A stretch of DNA of 64,000 nucleotides, taken from Saprospiraceae bacterium. GTDB taxonomy: Bacteria > Bacteroidota > Bacteroidia > Chitinophagales > Saprospiraceae. Location: positions 1 to 64,000 of the forward strand of contig JAHBTW010000015.1 in assembly GCA_019638385.1 (NCBI GenBank). The letters are read 5' to 3'. Of this stretch, positions 43,489-51,984 are shown in pieces. The notes beneath the pieces are model-generated. The model was not told the DNA's origin. It searched no databases and saw only the letters and a program-made list of their open reading frames with translations. Positions within the stretch are counted from its first letter, which is position 1; the number at the start of each line of letters is the position of its first letter. The position numbers were made by a program, and so were the translations under genes.

Positions 43489-43863
43489 TCAGAATCCTTG
43501 CACATTCATCACGGACACTCGCTGAAAAATAACATCGTTACTCAATAGCGTCCCTTGTTGCTGAATAGCAATAGCTGCAATGATGGAGTCCGGCAATTTG
43601 ATATTAAAAATTCGGCGTATTTGAATAATTTTTTCTATCAAAACGGTATCCGATGCATCCAGACCAATCACCTCTACGCGGTTTTTAAAAGCCGTAAATA
43701 ATGCTTCATCCGATTTGGAGAGATTGGCAAAGGAGAGAAATTCCAATTCGACGATAATGGGGATACCAATCCAAGTAGCAGTTTGAAGTAGTTTCCCCAC
43801 ACTCGAATTCCCGTTCAAAAGGGCAATTACGGCATTTGTATCCAACAGGAATCTACCATTCAT
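43489..43863 (-). CDS. PIN-domain ribonuclease, VapC-like toxin
   Basis: The 124-residue PIN domain has the acidic metal-binding residues expected of VapC: Asp8 (FLLDTNAVI), a glutamate in VELEFLSF, an aspartate in KLPDSIIAAIA and another in LLSNDVIF. VapC toxins cleave specific RNAs, often tRNA or rRNA, unless bound by their antitoxin. The preceding 71-codon gene overlaps it by 11 bases, the standard antitoxin-first arrangement. Confidence 0.85.
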   Translation of the reverse strand: MNGRFLLDTNAVIALLNGNSSVGKLLQTATWIGIPIIVELEFLSFANLSKSDEALFTAFKNRVEVIGLDASDTVLIEKIIQIRRIFNIKLPDSIIAAIAIQQQGTLLSNDVIFQRVSVMNVQGF

Positions 43864-44068
43864 CTCTCAACAGGCGTTGTTGGCCGACAGCATCCCCTTT
43901 CCACTCCAATTTTCCAACGAGGTCAGAGAAATCGTACTGTGCCGGTTTCGATTGTGCGGTTTTTTTATTAGAGGAGGATTGAACAACCGTTACATAGTCG
44001 AGTGTCTTCAGGAATTGCAGGAACAATTGGTAACGGCCTTCTTTAACTTTTATGATCACTTCTTTCAT
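43853..44068 (-). CDS. Antitoxin-like small protein paired with the PIN toxin
   Basis: The 71-residue protein has an N-terminal beta-strand/helix (MKEVIIKVKEGRYQLFLQFL) and a charged C-terminal tail (YDFSDLVGKLEWKGDA) likely to wrap around the toxin. It has no recognisable AbrB or RHH domain, but this small layout is common in Bacteroidota upstream of PIN genes. The antitoxin role is inferred from position and overlap. A TACCTTTG box lies 22 bases upstream. Confidence 0.72.
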   Translation of the reverse strand: MKEVIIKVKEGRYQLFLQFLKTLDYVTVVQSSSNKKTAQSKPAQYDFSDLVGKLEWKGDAVGQQRLLRDEW

Positions 44069-44089
44069 GTCAGCTATTTTAACTGATTA

Positions 44090-44097
44090 CAAAGGTA
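44090..44097 (-). promoter_or_regulatory. -7 element for the vapBC-like pair
   Basis: TACCTTTG on the minus strand; the start near 44083 would leave about 15 bases of leader. No -33 box is evident. Confidence 0.45.
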
Positions 44098-44141
44098 ACT
44101 ATTTACTAAATAGAAAAATAGAATCATAGCGGTTATGAACC

Positions 44142-45038
44142 TCAATCCAGATACCGCTTCGTCAGCCCTGCGTACGCATCAATCCGGCGGTCGCGGAAGA
44201 AAGGCCATATACGGCGCACGGCTTCGGTTCTTTGTTTATCAATATCAATAACGGCGTGGCAGGCTTCATCGGCGGGCGCCTGAAAAAGGAGTTCGCCTTG
44301 CGGACCGGCTACAAAACTCTGTCCCCAAAACTGAATGCCGTTGGTGACGCCCGTCCAGTCGGGTTCATGGCCGGTGCGGTTCACGGCAACGACGGGCAGG
44401 CCGTTGGCCACGGCGTGTGCGCGCTGCATGATTTGCCAGGCGCCGAACTGCCGCTCCTTCTCCTCTGCCGAGTCGGTTGATTCCCAGCCGATGGCGGTGG
44501 GGTATATCAGCATTTCTGCGCCGGCCAGCGCCATGAGCCGGGCCGCTTCTGGGTACCATTGATCCCAGCACACCAACACGCCGAGCTTGCCGACGGAGGT
44601 TTGAACCGGTTGAAAACCCAGGTCGCCGGGCGTGAAGTAAAATTTTTCGTAATACGCCGGGTCGTCGGGGATGTGCATTTTGCGGTATTTGCCGGCCACG
44701 GCGCCGTCTTTTTCAAACACAACGGCGGTGTTGTGGTACAGGCCGGGCGCGCGTTTTTCAAACAAAGAAGTAACTAGCACCACCCCGTACTCGCGGGCGG
44801 CGGCGGCAAAGCACTCCGACGCAGGGCCGGGAATCGGCTCGGCGAGGTCGAACTGGTTTACATCCTCCGCCTGGCAAAAATAAATGCCCGTGTGCAGTTC
44901 CTGCAGCACCACCAACTGTGCGCCCGCTTCGGCGCAGTGGCGTATGCCGGCGAGGCTTTTGAGTATGTTGGCTTCGGTGTCCGGAGAGCAGGATTGCTGC
45001 ACGATGCCGACTTTGAGTGTAGTGTTCATATTGGTCAT
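44142..45038 (-). CDS. aguB: Carbon-nitrogen hydrolase, N-carbamoylputrescine amidase-like
   Basis: The 298-residue nitrilase-superfamily enzyme has the Glu-Lys-Cys triad in LQELHTG, YRKMHIP and LVCWDQWYPE, and conserved blocks GIYFCQ, HIPDDPAYYEKFYFTPGD and AVNRTGHE that match N-carbamoylputrescine amidase. That enzyme releases putrescine, ammonia and CO2 in the agmatine route. The start is ATG 45038 or 45029; the TACCTTTG box at 45058-45051 leaves only about 6 or 15 bases of leader, favouring 45029 slightly. No agmatine deiminase gene is visible nearby. Confidence 0.88.
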   Translation of the reverse strand: MTNMNTTLKVGIVQQSCSPDTEANILKSLAGIRHCAEAGAQLVVLQELHTGIYFCQAEDVNQFDLAEPIPGPASECFAAAAREYGVVLVTSLFEKRAPGLYHNTAVVFEKDGAVAGKYRKMHIPDDPAYYEKFYFTPGDLGFQPVQTSVGKLGVLVCWDQWYPEAARLMALAGAEMLIYPTAIGWESTDSAEEKERQFGAWQIMQRAHAVANGLPVVAVNRTGHEPDWTGVTNGIQFWGQSFVAGPQGELLFQAPADEACHAVIDIDKQRTEAVRRIWPFFRDRRIDAYAGLTKRYLD

Positions 45039-45050
45039 AGTTATTATGGA

Positions 45051-45058
45051 CAAAGGTA
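45051..45058 (-). promoter_or_regulatory. -7 element for the amidase gene
   Basis: TACCTTTG, read leftward, lies 13 bases before the first candidate ATG. It is identical to the boxes before the vapBC-like pair and the FG-GAP lipoprotein gene. Confidence 0.45.
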
Positions 45059-45098
45059 AGGTATTGGTTGTGCCGGGAAGACACGAAGGCACAAAGAC

Positions 45099-45114
45099 TT
45101 TGTTTGCAAACAAA
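45099..45114. promoter_or_regulatory. 16-bp perfect palindrome between divergent genes
   Basis: TTTGTTTGCAAACAAA is a perfect dyad in the 118-base region between the amidase and acyltransferase starts. It could be an operator for either gene. The regulator is unknown. Confidence 0.4.
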
Positions 45115-45156
45115 AGAATTGCCGTAATTTGCCCTTCTCTAACCAAAGCGACTACT

Positions 45157-45708
45157 ATGTTTCGGCTGCTGTGTTCTTTCGTTTTCCACCAACTGATGCG
45201 CTGGCGCATCGAGGGCAATTTTCCCTTTCACCTGCCCAAATTCGTCATAGCGGTAGCGCCGCACACCTCCAACTGGGATTTCCCAATCGGCATTATGGTG
45301 CGCAGCATCCTTCGGCATGCCGACCTGAAATTCGTGGGCAAGTCATCGCTGTTTCGGCCGCCGTTCGGGGCGCTGTTTCGCTGGCTCGGCGGCTACGCGG
45401 TGGATCGCAACAAAAACACCAATTTCGTAGATTCAGTAGTGGCCATTTTCAATCGCGAACCGGAGTTCCGGCTCACCATTGCGCCGGAAGGCACCCGCAA
45501 AAAAGTCGATAAGCTCAAAACCGGCTTTTATTACATCGCCGTGGGTGCACAGGTGCCCATCGTGCTCGTGCAGTTCGACTATGCCAACAAGCGCGTCTTC
45601 GTAGCCGATCCGTTTTATCCTACCGGAAACGCCAAAGAAGACATCGAACAGATCACTGAGTTCTTTCGAGGGGTGCGGGGGTTTCATCCGGAGAATGGGG
45701 TGGGGTGA
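45157..45708 (+). CDS. 1-acyl-sn-glycerol-3-phosphate acyltransferase-like protein
   Basis: The 183-residue protein has the PlsC-family HX4D motif HTSNWD (36-41), the phosphate-binding KSSLFRPPFG segment, and the EGTRKK motif (about 111-116) followed by KTGFYYIA. This is the short form found in Bacteroidota. It would transfer a second acyl chain to lysophosphatidate in phospholipid synthesis, though the acceptor is not provable here. The ATG at 45157 fits the domain start; the longer ORF start lies in the divergent amidase gene. Confidence 0.85.
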   Translation: MFRLLCSFVFHQLMRWRIEGNFPFHLPKFVIAVAPHTSNWDFPIGIMVRSILRHADLKFVGKSSLFRPPFGALFRWLGGYAVDRNKNTNFVDSVVAIFNREPEFRLTIAPEGTRKKVDKLKTGFYYIAVGAQVPIVLVQFDYANKRVFVADPFYPTGNAKEDIEQITEFFRGVRGFHPENGVG

Positions 45709-45797
45709 GAGTTAATAGCTGCAAGGACGCAATTCCGAATTGACGCATACATGTTTGGACGGACATATGAGACAGGATGATAAGTGTTCCTGCAGCG

Positions 45798-45832
45798 GCT
45801 CTATGCTCCATGCTCCATGCTCTATGCCTACA
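45798..45832 (+). repeat. Heptamer array GCTCYAT, five units
   Basis: Units in register read GCTCTAT, GCTCCAT, GCTCCAT, GCTCTAT, GCCTACA, between the stops of two convergent genes (acyltransferase and FG-GAP lipoprotein). Confidence 0.8.
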
Positions 45833-45852
45833 TCCCCAAGAACACCACCTCC

Positions 45853-48800
45853 TTACCTTTTCCAAACCCCCACCCAGATGCTCCCGTTATTTCTGGCCGC
45901 CACCACGGTATGTTGCCCTTTCGCCTGCATCACCGCCGCATCCCGTACCTGTCCTTGCAGGCACAGCCCCGTAGCCTGCGCCTCCTGAAAATGGCCCTTG
46001 CCGTCGCCCAATAAGAGGCATCCGAGCGAGGCATCCATGCGGCCGATGGAAGGCTGGGTTTCGTAAAAATTGCCCGCTAACAGTACATCCGGGCGGCCGT
46101 CGGCATCAAAATCGCTCACTGCAACGGCATATACCGGCGCCAACTGGGCTGCGGTAGGCAAGGGCTGCGCGGCATATCGGCCATTGCCCGTGTTCTCCAA
46201 ATACATAGAAGCGAAAGTGACCGCTTTGCGCGGAACGGCTTTGCTCAAGAGATTTTCTGGGAAAATATCATGGAAAGCCGCACGGGCAAAGCCCCGGTAA
46301 TCTGTATATTGCTTTTTGATGCTGACCATTTGACGGGCCAACTCGTCGCGACCATGAAACGAATAGAGCTTGCCCTGTTTGTACCAGGCCATCACCGGGT
46401 CGGTGCTGCCGTTGCCGTCAAAATCGGCGGCATAGAGGTAGAGCGGTTCCGTTACAGTGGGTTGAAATTCGCTGTTCAGCCCCCAGTTGCCGGCCACCAT
46501 GTCCATATCGCCGTCGCCATCGGCATCGAACAGGGCTACGGCACTCCACCAGCCCTCCGTATCGGGTAGTTCGCTGCGCAGGGCCTTTTCGTTTTTAAAC
46601 ACAAGCAAGGTGATCGGCATCCAATGCCCCACCACCACGAGCGTCTGCTGCCCCGCATCCCAGGCCGCCGCCGTTACCATGCCGGCTTCCGCCAATTCAG
46701 GGGCGACCTCGGCGGTCACATCGGTAAAAATGCCTCCGTCGTTGCGAAACAAATAACTGCGCGGCGCTATGCCGTACTGATGCGGAACCGCATAGCTGCC
46801 CACAAATAAGTCGAAGTCGCCGTCGCCGTCGAAGTCAAACGGAACCACGCAACTACCTTGCGCATGTATTCCGGGCAGGGCCTGCGCGGCCCGCCGGAAA
46901 CCGCCTTTGCCGTCATTGAGATAGAGTCGGTCATCAGAAGGCTCCACGGCCCCGCCGCTCACAATGTACAGGTCGGGGCGCCCGTCGCCGTCGGCATCAA
47001 AAAAACAGGCTGCCGCATCTTCGTACAGGGAGTCTTGTTCCAATGCGGGAATCGCTTTTCGCCGAAAGGCGCCGCCGGGCGTTTGAAGGTACAATGCGCC
47101 GGCTTGCCCCCGCGCGCCGCACACAAAGAGGTCTTCCAGTCCGTCGCCATTGGCATCGCCGCGCGCCAATCGCGGGCCGGGTGTGCTCGCCATGAGCGGC
47201 ATGAGTTTTTCCCGGTCGAAGTCGGATGGCTCATCTTCGACGTGTACAAAATCCAGACCGAGCCGATCTTTTTGCTCCACCAACCGGAGCGGCGTTTTTA
47301 GTTTTTCAAACCAGTTGGGAAGGCGGTCTGTCGCAAGCGCATCTTGTTGGCGCAAAGTCAGTTTTTGGCCGGCGGGTACATCGCGCAGCACTTGCAGCTG
47401 CCCATCGGGCCACACCACGAGGAGCGAGTCTATGGCCTGCGCCTTGCCCAACCCGAAATGCAAACCCGGCGCTACGGACGATTGAAATCCCCGCGTGCTG
47501 AAGTGTTCCTGTACCTGCATCTGCCCGGCACAGGCAATGACGACTTTCGCGCCGATGCCGAACCGGTTCAGCCCTTCGCCTTCCAACTGCAAGGTCAAGT
47601 GTCCGTTGCCGGAGCGGCCGGCGGCCTGGTTGCGAAACAGCGTTGCCTCCGCGTTGAGGTTGTTCACCACGAGGTCGAGGTCGCCGTCATTGTCCAAATC
47701 AGCATACGCGGCGCCGTTGGAGGAGCCGCTCCAATTCAATCCAAAAGCAGCGGATACATTGGAAAAGGTAAGGTCGGCATTGTTGCGGTAGGCGTAGTTG
47801 GGCATGGCGCCGGAGGGCATTCGGGCGGCCATTTCGAGGTCGCTTGCATTGCGTTGAATTTGCTCGTTGGAAATGAAGTTGAGATAGTCCAAATCATTGA
47901 GCCTGCGCCAGATACCGTTGGAGATGAAGATGTCTTTCCAGCCGTCGTTGTCCATGTCGAAGAAGAGCGCCGCCCAACTCCAGTCGGTAGCCGCCACGCC
48001 GGCCAATTGGCCGATCTCGCTGAATCGGGCCGCTTGGCCGTCGCCGCACAGGCCGCGATTGAGTTGCAGCATGTTGCGCGGAAACTGATAGTGGTAGCCG
48101 TAGCTGAGTTTGAACTGGAAAATGTTGTAAGGATCGGCGCCGGCCGATTGTTTCATAACAAACTCTTCCTCCGGTTTCATGTCGAGCGTGATTACGTCAA
48201 TGAGGCCGTCGTTGTTGAAATCGGCCAGATCGCTGCCCATCGAAAAGTTGCCGGCGTAGCTCATGGATTCGGCGAGGGCTTCGCGAAAAGTGCCGTCGCC
48301 GTTGTTGTAATAGAGGTAATCGTTTTCGTGAAAATCGTTGGAGACATAAATGTCGGGCAGGCCGTCGCCGTTGAGGTCGCTGATGCCCACGCCGAGGCCG
48401 TATCCGATGCGGCTGCCGTAGATGCCGGCTTGTTCGCTCACATCGGTAAAGCGGCCGTTGTCGTTGCGGTAGAGGCGGTCGCCGGCGAGGGCGTCGCGGC
48501 GGTCGCGAATGGTAGCCGGGCCGTAATTTTCGGCAGCATGTACGGAGTGGTTGAGAAGGTACAAATCGAGGTCGCCGTCGCCGTCGTAATCAAAAAAAGC
48601 GGCTTGCGTGGAAAACCCCGCGAAGTCTAATCCGTACTCAGCGGCGCGCTCCGTAAAAGTGCCGTCCCCATTGTTGATGAATAGTTGGTTCTGCCCGCGA
48701 ATGTGTTTGTATTGCCCCACCTGACACACATAGATGTCAAGCCGGCCGTCGCCGTTCACATCGGCCATAGCCACCCCGGTTTTCCAATCGCCGGCGCCGG

Positions 48801-49122
48801 CCACGCCTGCGGATTCAGTCACATCCTCAAAGCGAAAATCGCCGCGATTGAGGTACAGCCGGTTCGGACCCTGATTGGAAGTAAAATATAAATCCACCAG
48901 TCCGTCATTGTTCACATCGCCCGCCGCCACGCCGCCGCCGTTGTAGAAATACAGGTACTGAATGATATTGAAATCGGCGGTTTCCGTCAGGTCATTGCGA
49001 AAGGAAACGCCCGTTTCGCGAGCGCTCATGGTTTGGAAAAGCGAGGCTTCCCCGGCCGTAGGCGATTGCGTGCAACTCTGTGCCAGGCTCAAAAGTGCCG
49101 GTAGTGCAAAAAAGCGGAGCAT
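45853..49122 (-). CDS. FG-GAP/VCBS repeat lipoprotein with ASPIC/UnbV domain
   Basis: The 1089-residue surface lipoprotein has a lipobox near LSLAQSC, two runs of FG-GAP/VCBS calcium-binding beta-propeller repeats (many DVNNDGxxDLYF, DYDGDGDLDLYL, DFDGDGDFDLFVG units) and, between them (about 500-570), an ASPIC/UnbV domain (NRFGIGAKVVIACAG...GLHFGLGKAQAIDSLLVVWPDG). This CRTAC1-like architecture is frequent beside SusC/SusD pairs. It follows SusC in the same direction. The ATG at 49122 begins the signal peptide, but a TACCTTTG box at 49216-49209 would also allow the upstream ATG at 49188. Confidence 0.88.
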   Translation of the reverse strand: MLRFFALPALLSLAQSCTQSPTAGEASLFQTMSARETGVSFRNDLTETADFNIIQYLYFYNGGGVAAGDVNNDGLVDLYFTSNQGPNRLYLNRGDFRFEDVTESAGVAGAGDWKTGVAMADVNGDGRLDIYVCQVGQYKHIRGQNQLFINNGDGTFTERAAEYGLDFAGFSTQAAFFDYDGDGDLDLYLLNHSVHAAENYGPATIRDRRDALAGDRLYRNDNGRFTDVSEQAGIYGSRIGYGLGVGISDLNGDGLPDIYVSNDFHENDYLYYNNGDGTFREALAESMSYAGNFSMGSDLADFNNDGLIDVITLDMKPEEEFVMKQSAGADPYNIFQFKLSYGYHYQFPRNMLQLNRGLCGDGQAARFSEIGQLAGVAATDWSWAALFFDMDNDGWKDIFISNGIWRRLNDLDYLNFISNEQIQRNASDLEMAARMPSGAMPNYAYRNNADLTFSNVSAAFGLNWSGSSNGAAYADLDNDGDLDLVVNNLNAEATLFRNQAAGRSGNGHLTLQLEGEGLNRFGIGAKVVIACAGQMQVQEHFSTRGFQSSVAPGLHFGLGKAQAIDSLLVVWPDGQLQVLRDVPAGQKLTLRQQDALATDRLPNWFEKLKTPLRLVEQKDRLGLDFVHVEDEPSDFDREKLMPLMASTPGPRLARGDANGDGLEDLFVCGARGQAGALYLQTPGGAFRRKAIPALEQDSLYEDAAACFFDADGDGRPDLYIVSGGAVEPSDDRLYLNDGKGGFRRAAQALPGIHAQGSCVVPFDFDGDGDFDLFVGSYAVPHQYGIAPRSYLFRNDGGIFTDVTAEVAPELAEAGMVTAAAWDAGQQTLVVVGHWMPITLLVFKNEKALRSELPDTEGWWSAVALFDADGDGDMDMVAGNWGLNSEFQPTVTEPLYLYAADFDGNGSTDPVMAWYKQGKLYSFHGRDELARQMVSIKKQYTDYRGFARAAFHDIFPENLLSKAVPRKAVTFASMYLENTGNGRYAAQPLPTAAQLAPVYAVAVSDFDADGRPDVLLAGNFYETQPSIGRMDASLGCLLLGDGKGHFQEAQATGLCLQGQVRDAAVMQAKGQHTVVAARNNGSIWVGVWKR

Positions 49123-49208
49123 GGAGATGCCACGAAGAAGCGCACCCGTGCCGCCGTCGGCGGGAGATGCAATGGTTGTTGATGTCATGTCGCTGTGTCT
49201 GGTCGGAA

Positions 49209-49216
49209 CAAAGGTA
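49209..49216 (-). promoter_or_regulatory. -7 element ahead of the FG-GAP lipoprotein gene
   Basis: TACCTTTG on the minus strand in the short gap after the SusC stop. It suggests the lipoprotein can be expressed apart from SusC. Confidence 0.4.
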
Positions 49217-49240
49217 GCGAATAGCGCTTCTTTACCCGAC

Positions 49241-51970
49241 TCAAAACTTCAACTCGACGCCCAACATCACCGTGCGAGCCATAAAGTACGTTCCCGCCGG
49301 CGGCTCCGGCCCCGGGGAAATGGCGTTCATTCGGGGCGCTCCGTATTGGGTCGGGATATGCCCGAAATTCATTATTCCCTGTTCGGCGCTTCCGAGCAAT
49401 ACATCGGGATCGCCGAAGCGATACCGGCTGAGGCTAAACAGATTCTGGCCGGTTACATAAAAACGCAGGCCCGAAATCCACTTCCCTTCACGAACCGGCA
49501 AGGTGTAGCCCAATACGACATTTTGGAGCCGGATGAAAGAAGCGTCGCGCACAAAAAAATCGCTGAAAAAAGGAAAAGACTGCAACGCATCCAAGGGCGC
49601 CTCTACCGCTGCGGTGTTGAGGTTGTAATTGTTTATCGTAATTCGGGAGCTGGTTTGTACTTCGATAGAACTTGCTTTTGAGTGCCCGATGAGGCCGTCG
49701 AAAAAGATTTCCGCGTCGAGACGGCCCAGCCGAACGCGGTTGGCGATGCCAAACCCCATCTGCGGCATTGCCTGCGCAACAGGAGCGGCCTCGGCGCTGA
49801 GGTCCCACTGGCCATTCGGCGTAATGCTCCGGAATTGCGGCGCCCATATCCGGCCGAAGTCCTGATTTTCTTCAAGCCGGAAAAGGAAATTTGTTCCGGT
49901 GCTGCCCAAATTCCCAAACAAAGAGAACGGCTCAAGCTCATAAGGCGCACGGGTGAGCGTGCCGATGCGGGTGCGCCCCCACCAGCTATTCGCAACAACG
50001 CTCCAGGAAAAACGCTCCTGAGAGATGATGTTGCCGCCCAGCACGAGGTCTATACCGGTATTGGTCAGGTCGGCCACATTGGCATAGCGGTTGGTAAAGC
50101 TCAAGTCGCCTGTGCCGGGAACGATCATCGGCTCAAACACCCGGCGAATGACACCCTCCGAGCGGCTATGGAAAAAATCGAAGCTGAGATAAAACAGGCG
50201 GTTCTTGAGTGCAATATCAAACCCGGCATTCAATTCTTTGCGCATCTCGCGTTGCAGGTTTCTGTTGCCTAAATGCAGCGGCGTTTGAGAGGGCTGAAAC
50301 GCGCCGTCATAATAAAAAGGAACCCCCTCGCTGAAGGTGAGGAGCGATAAAAAGCTTTGCTGCGGCACGTTTCCCGCCAAGCCGTAGCCCACGCGCAGGC
50401 GCAGGTCGTCTAATGCATCGGTCTTAATTTTATAGCTGCCTTGCACGGCGGGCATGAAGGCCCACTTGTTGTTTTGCCCGAGGCGGGAGGACCCCTCATG
50501 GCGTGCCGTGACGACCACGCTTAGCCCATTGTCCAGATCGAGACGGGCCTGACCCCACCAAGCGGCCATTTCGTGTACGTTTCTGGTGCGGCGTCCAGTG
50601 CCTTCTTTGTAGCGATCTGGCGACAGCAGTGCTTCGTAACTTACGGTGGCATCCACAAAGTCGCGGCCTGTGAGCCCCTCTTCATCAAAATCAATGCGTT
50701 GCCAGGAATAGCCGCCCATCATGCGCAGTTGCTTTTCGCGTAAGGGGAGCGTGTATTCCAAAACAGTCTCTGTATGCTGGTTGACGGCATCATCGGTGAA
50801 GCGCTGTGCTTGCCCGTTTTGCGTCAGTCCAAACAAAAACTCTGTTTTGGGTGCTGCAATGCCTCTGAGGCTGTTGTATTCCTGCCGGCCATACCGGCTC
50901 GACAATTGCAGGCCGGGCGCGATCTGGAAAGCACCCCGCGCCTGTGCCGTGGCCACGGTTTGTTTGCTCTCGTTGGTAATTTGTTCCACCAAACTAACCG
51001 GATTGGCTAAGCCGAAATTGAGTATTTGAGCATACCCGCCGGTGCTGAGCGCCGTGTCGGAGCGCACGGGCATAGTGGGATTGTACACCGTTGCCAAGCG
51101 GAATACATCGGTGACGACATGCCGCCCTTCGCGATTGGTATAGGCCAGATCGGCGCCAAGGCTGAGCCGGTCATTCAACAGGCGCTGCTCAAGGCCCAGC
51201 CGAGCGTTAAACTGTGTATAACCGCTGCTCCGCGCGACACCGTCCGTATCCCGGAAGTGCATGGACAAATTATAGTTGCCATTTTTCGCGCCCTGTGCCA
51301 ATTGCACCTGATGCCATTGGCTGAAGCCCGTGCGGGTGACCTCGTCTATCCAATTAGTTGAGCCTGGGAAAATAAGATCGGGGCGGAAAAAGGGCGTTCC
51401 CGGATCGCTGTAAGTACGACGAAACTGCCCTGCGTCCATCATGGACGGCCTTTGTGCAACTGACTCTGTGGCCAATGCGCCCCGGTAGCGCACGCGCAGC
51501 CCCGGCTCCTGTCGGCTATGTGTATTGATGAGAATAACCCCGCTGCCGCCGCGTAGGCCGTACCGCGCCGAGGAGGCTGCATCGCGAAGCACCGTGATGG
51601 ATTCAATATCTTCCGGGTCTATGGCGAGCAGCGAAGTCTGCGGGAATCCATCCACCACGATGAGCGGTTCGGCATAGCCCTCGCCGAAGGTGTGCAGGCC
51701 GCGCAGCCGGCTTTGGAAGTGCCCGTTGGGGTCGCTCCCCGGCCGCGAAATGAGCAGGCCGGGTACCCGCCCCTGAATCAATTGCAGCGGAGTGTGAATC
51801 ACTCCTTTATTGAAATCTTCTTTCTTTAGGACCGAAACAGCCCCGATGTAGGGGGCAGCAGGAACAGAATCCACGGAATCCTGTAATGCGATTGAACCGG
51901 ACTGGGCAAACATGCCGAGGGGCATTGCGGCTAGTATTATCAGCGCTAAGCGGGTAATGTTTGTTTTCAT
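49241..51970 (-). CDS. SusC/RagA family TonB-linked outer membrane receptor
   Basis: The 909-residue protein has a signal peptide (about 1-22), a TonB plug domain with the SusC pattern LQLIQGRVPGLLISRPG...RLRGLHTFGEGYAEPLIVVDG...IESITVLRDAASSARYGLRGGSGVILINT, and a 22-strand-type barrel ending YFMARTVMLGVELKF. It lacks the N-terminal carboxypeptidase-regulatory-like domain of typical SusC proteins, which explains its short length. SusC proteins import glycans or peptides with a SusD lid lipoprotein. No SusD gene adjoins it; the partner genes are a T9SS type B protein (14 bases upstream) and the FG-GAP lipoprotein. Confidence 0.9.
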   Translation of the reverse strand: MKTNITRLALIILAAMPLGMFAQSGSIALQDSVDSVPAAPYIGAVSVLKKEDFNKGVIHTPLQLIQGRVPGLLISRPGSDPNGHFQSRLRGLHTFGEGYAEPLIVVDGFPQTSLLAIDPEDIESITVLRDAASSARYGLRGGSGVILINTHSRQEPGLRVRYRGALATESVAQRPSMMDAGQFRRTYSDPGTPFFRPDLIFPGSTNWIDEVTRTGFSQWHQVQLAQGAKNGNYNLSMHFRDTDGVARSSGYTQFNARLGLEQRLLNDRLSLGADLAYTNREGRHVVTDVFRLATVYNPTMPVRSDTALSTGGYAQILNFGLANPVSLVEQITNESKQTVATAQARGAFQIAPGLQLSSRYGRQEYNSLRGIAAPKTEFLFGLTQNGQAQRFTDDAVNQHTETVLEYTLPLREKQLRMMGGYSWQRIDFDEEGLTGRDFVDATVSYEALLSPDRYKEGTGRRTRNVHEMAAWWGQARLDLDNGLSVVVTARHEGSSRLGQNNKWAFMPAVQGSYKIKTDALDDLRLRVGYGLAGNVPQQSFLSLLTFSEGVPFYYDGAFQPSQTPLHLGNRNLQREMRKELNAGFDIALKNRLFYLSFDFFHSRSEGVIRRVFEPMIVPGTGDLSFTNRYANVADLTNTGIDLVLGGNIISQERFSWSVVANSWWGRTRIGTLTRAPYELEPFSLFGNLGSTGTNFLFRLEENQDFGRIWAPQFRSITPNGQWDLSAEAAPVAQAMPQMGFGIANRVRLGRLDAEIFFDGLIGHSKASSIEVQTSSRITINNYNLNTAAVEAPLDALQSFPFFSDFFVRDASFIRLQNVVLGYTLPVREGKWISGLRFYVTGQNLFSLSRYRFGDPDVLLGSAEQGIMNFGHIPTQYGAPRMNAISPGPEPPAGTYFMARTVMLGVELKF

Positions 51971-51984
51971 AATCTATTTTTGAG

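Noticed and set aside
47344..48630. 428-codon plus-strand frame opposite the FG-GAP lipoprotein
   Set aside because: The Val/Gly/Ala-rich translation mirrors the Asp/Asn/Gly-rich repeats of the real gene on the minus strand.
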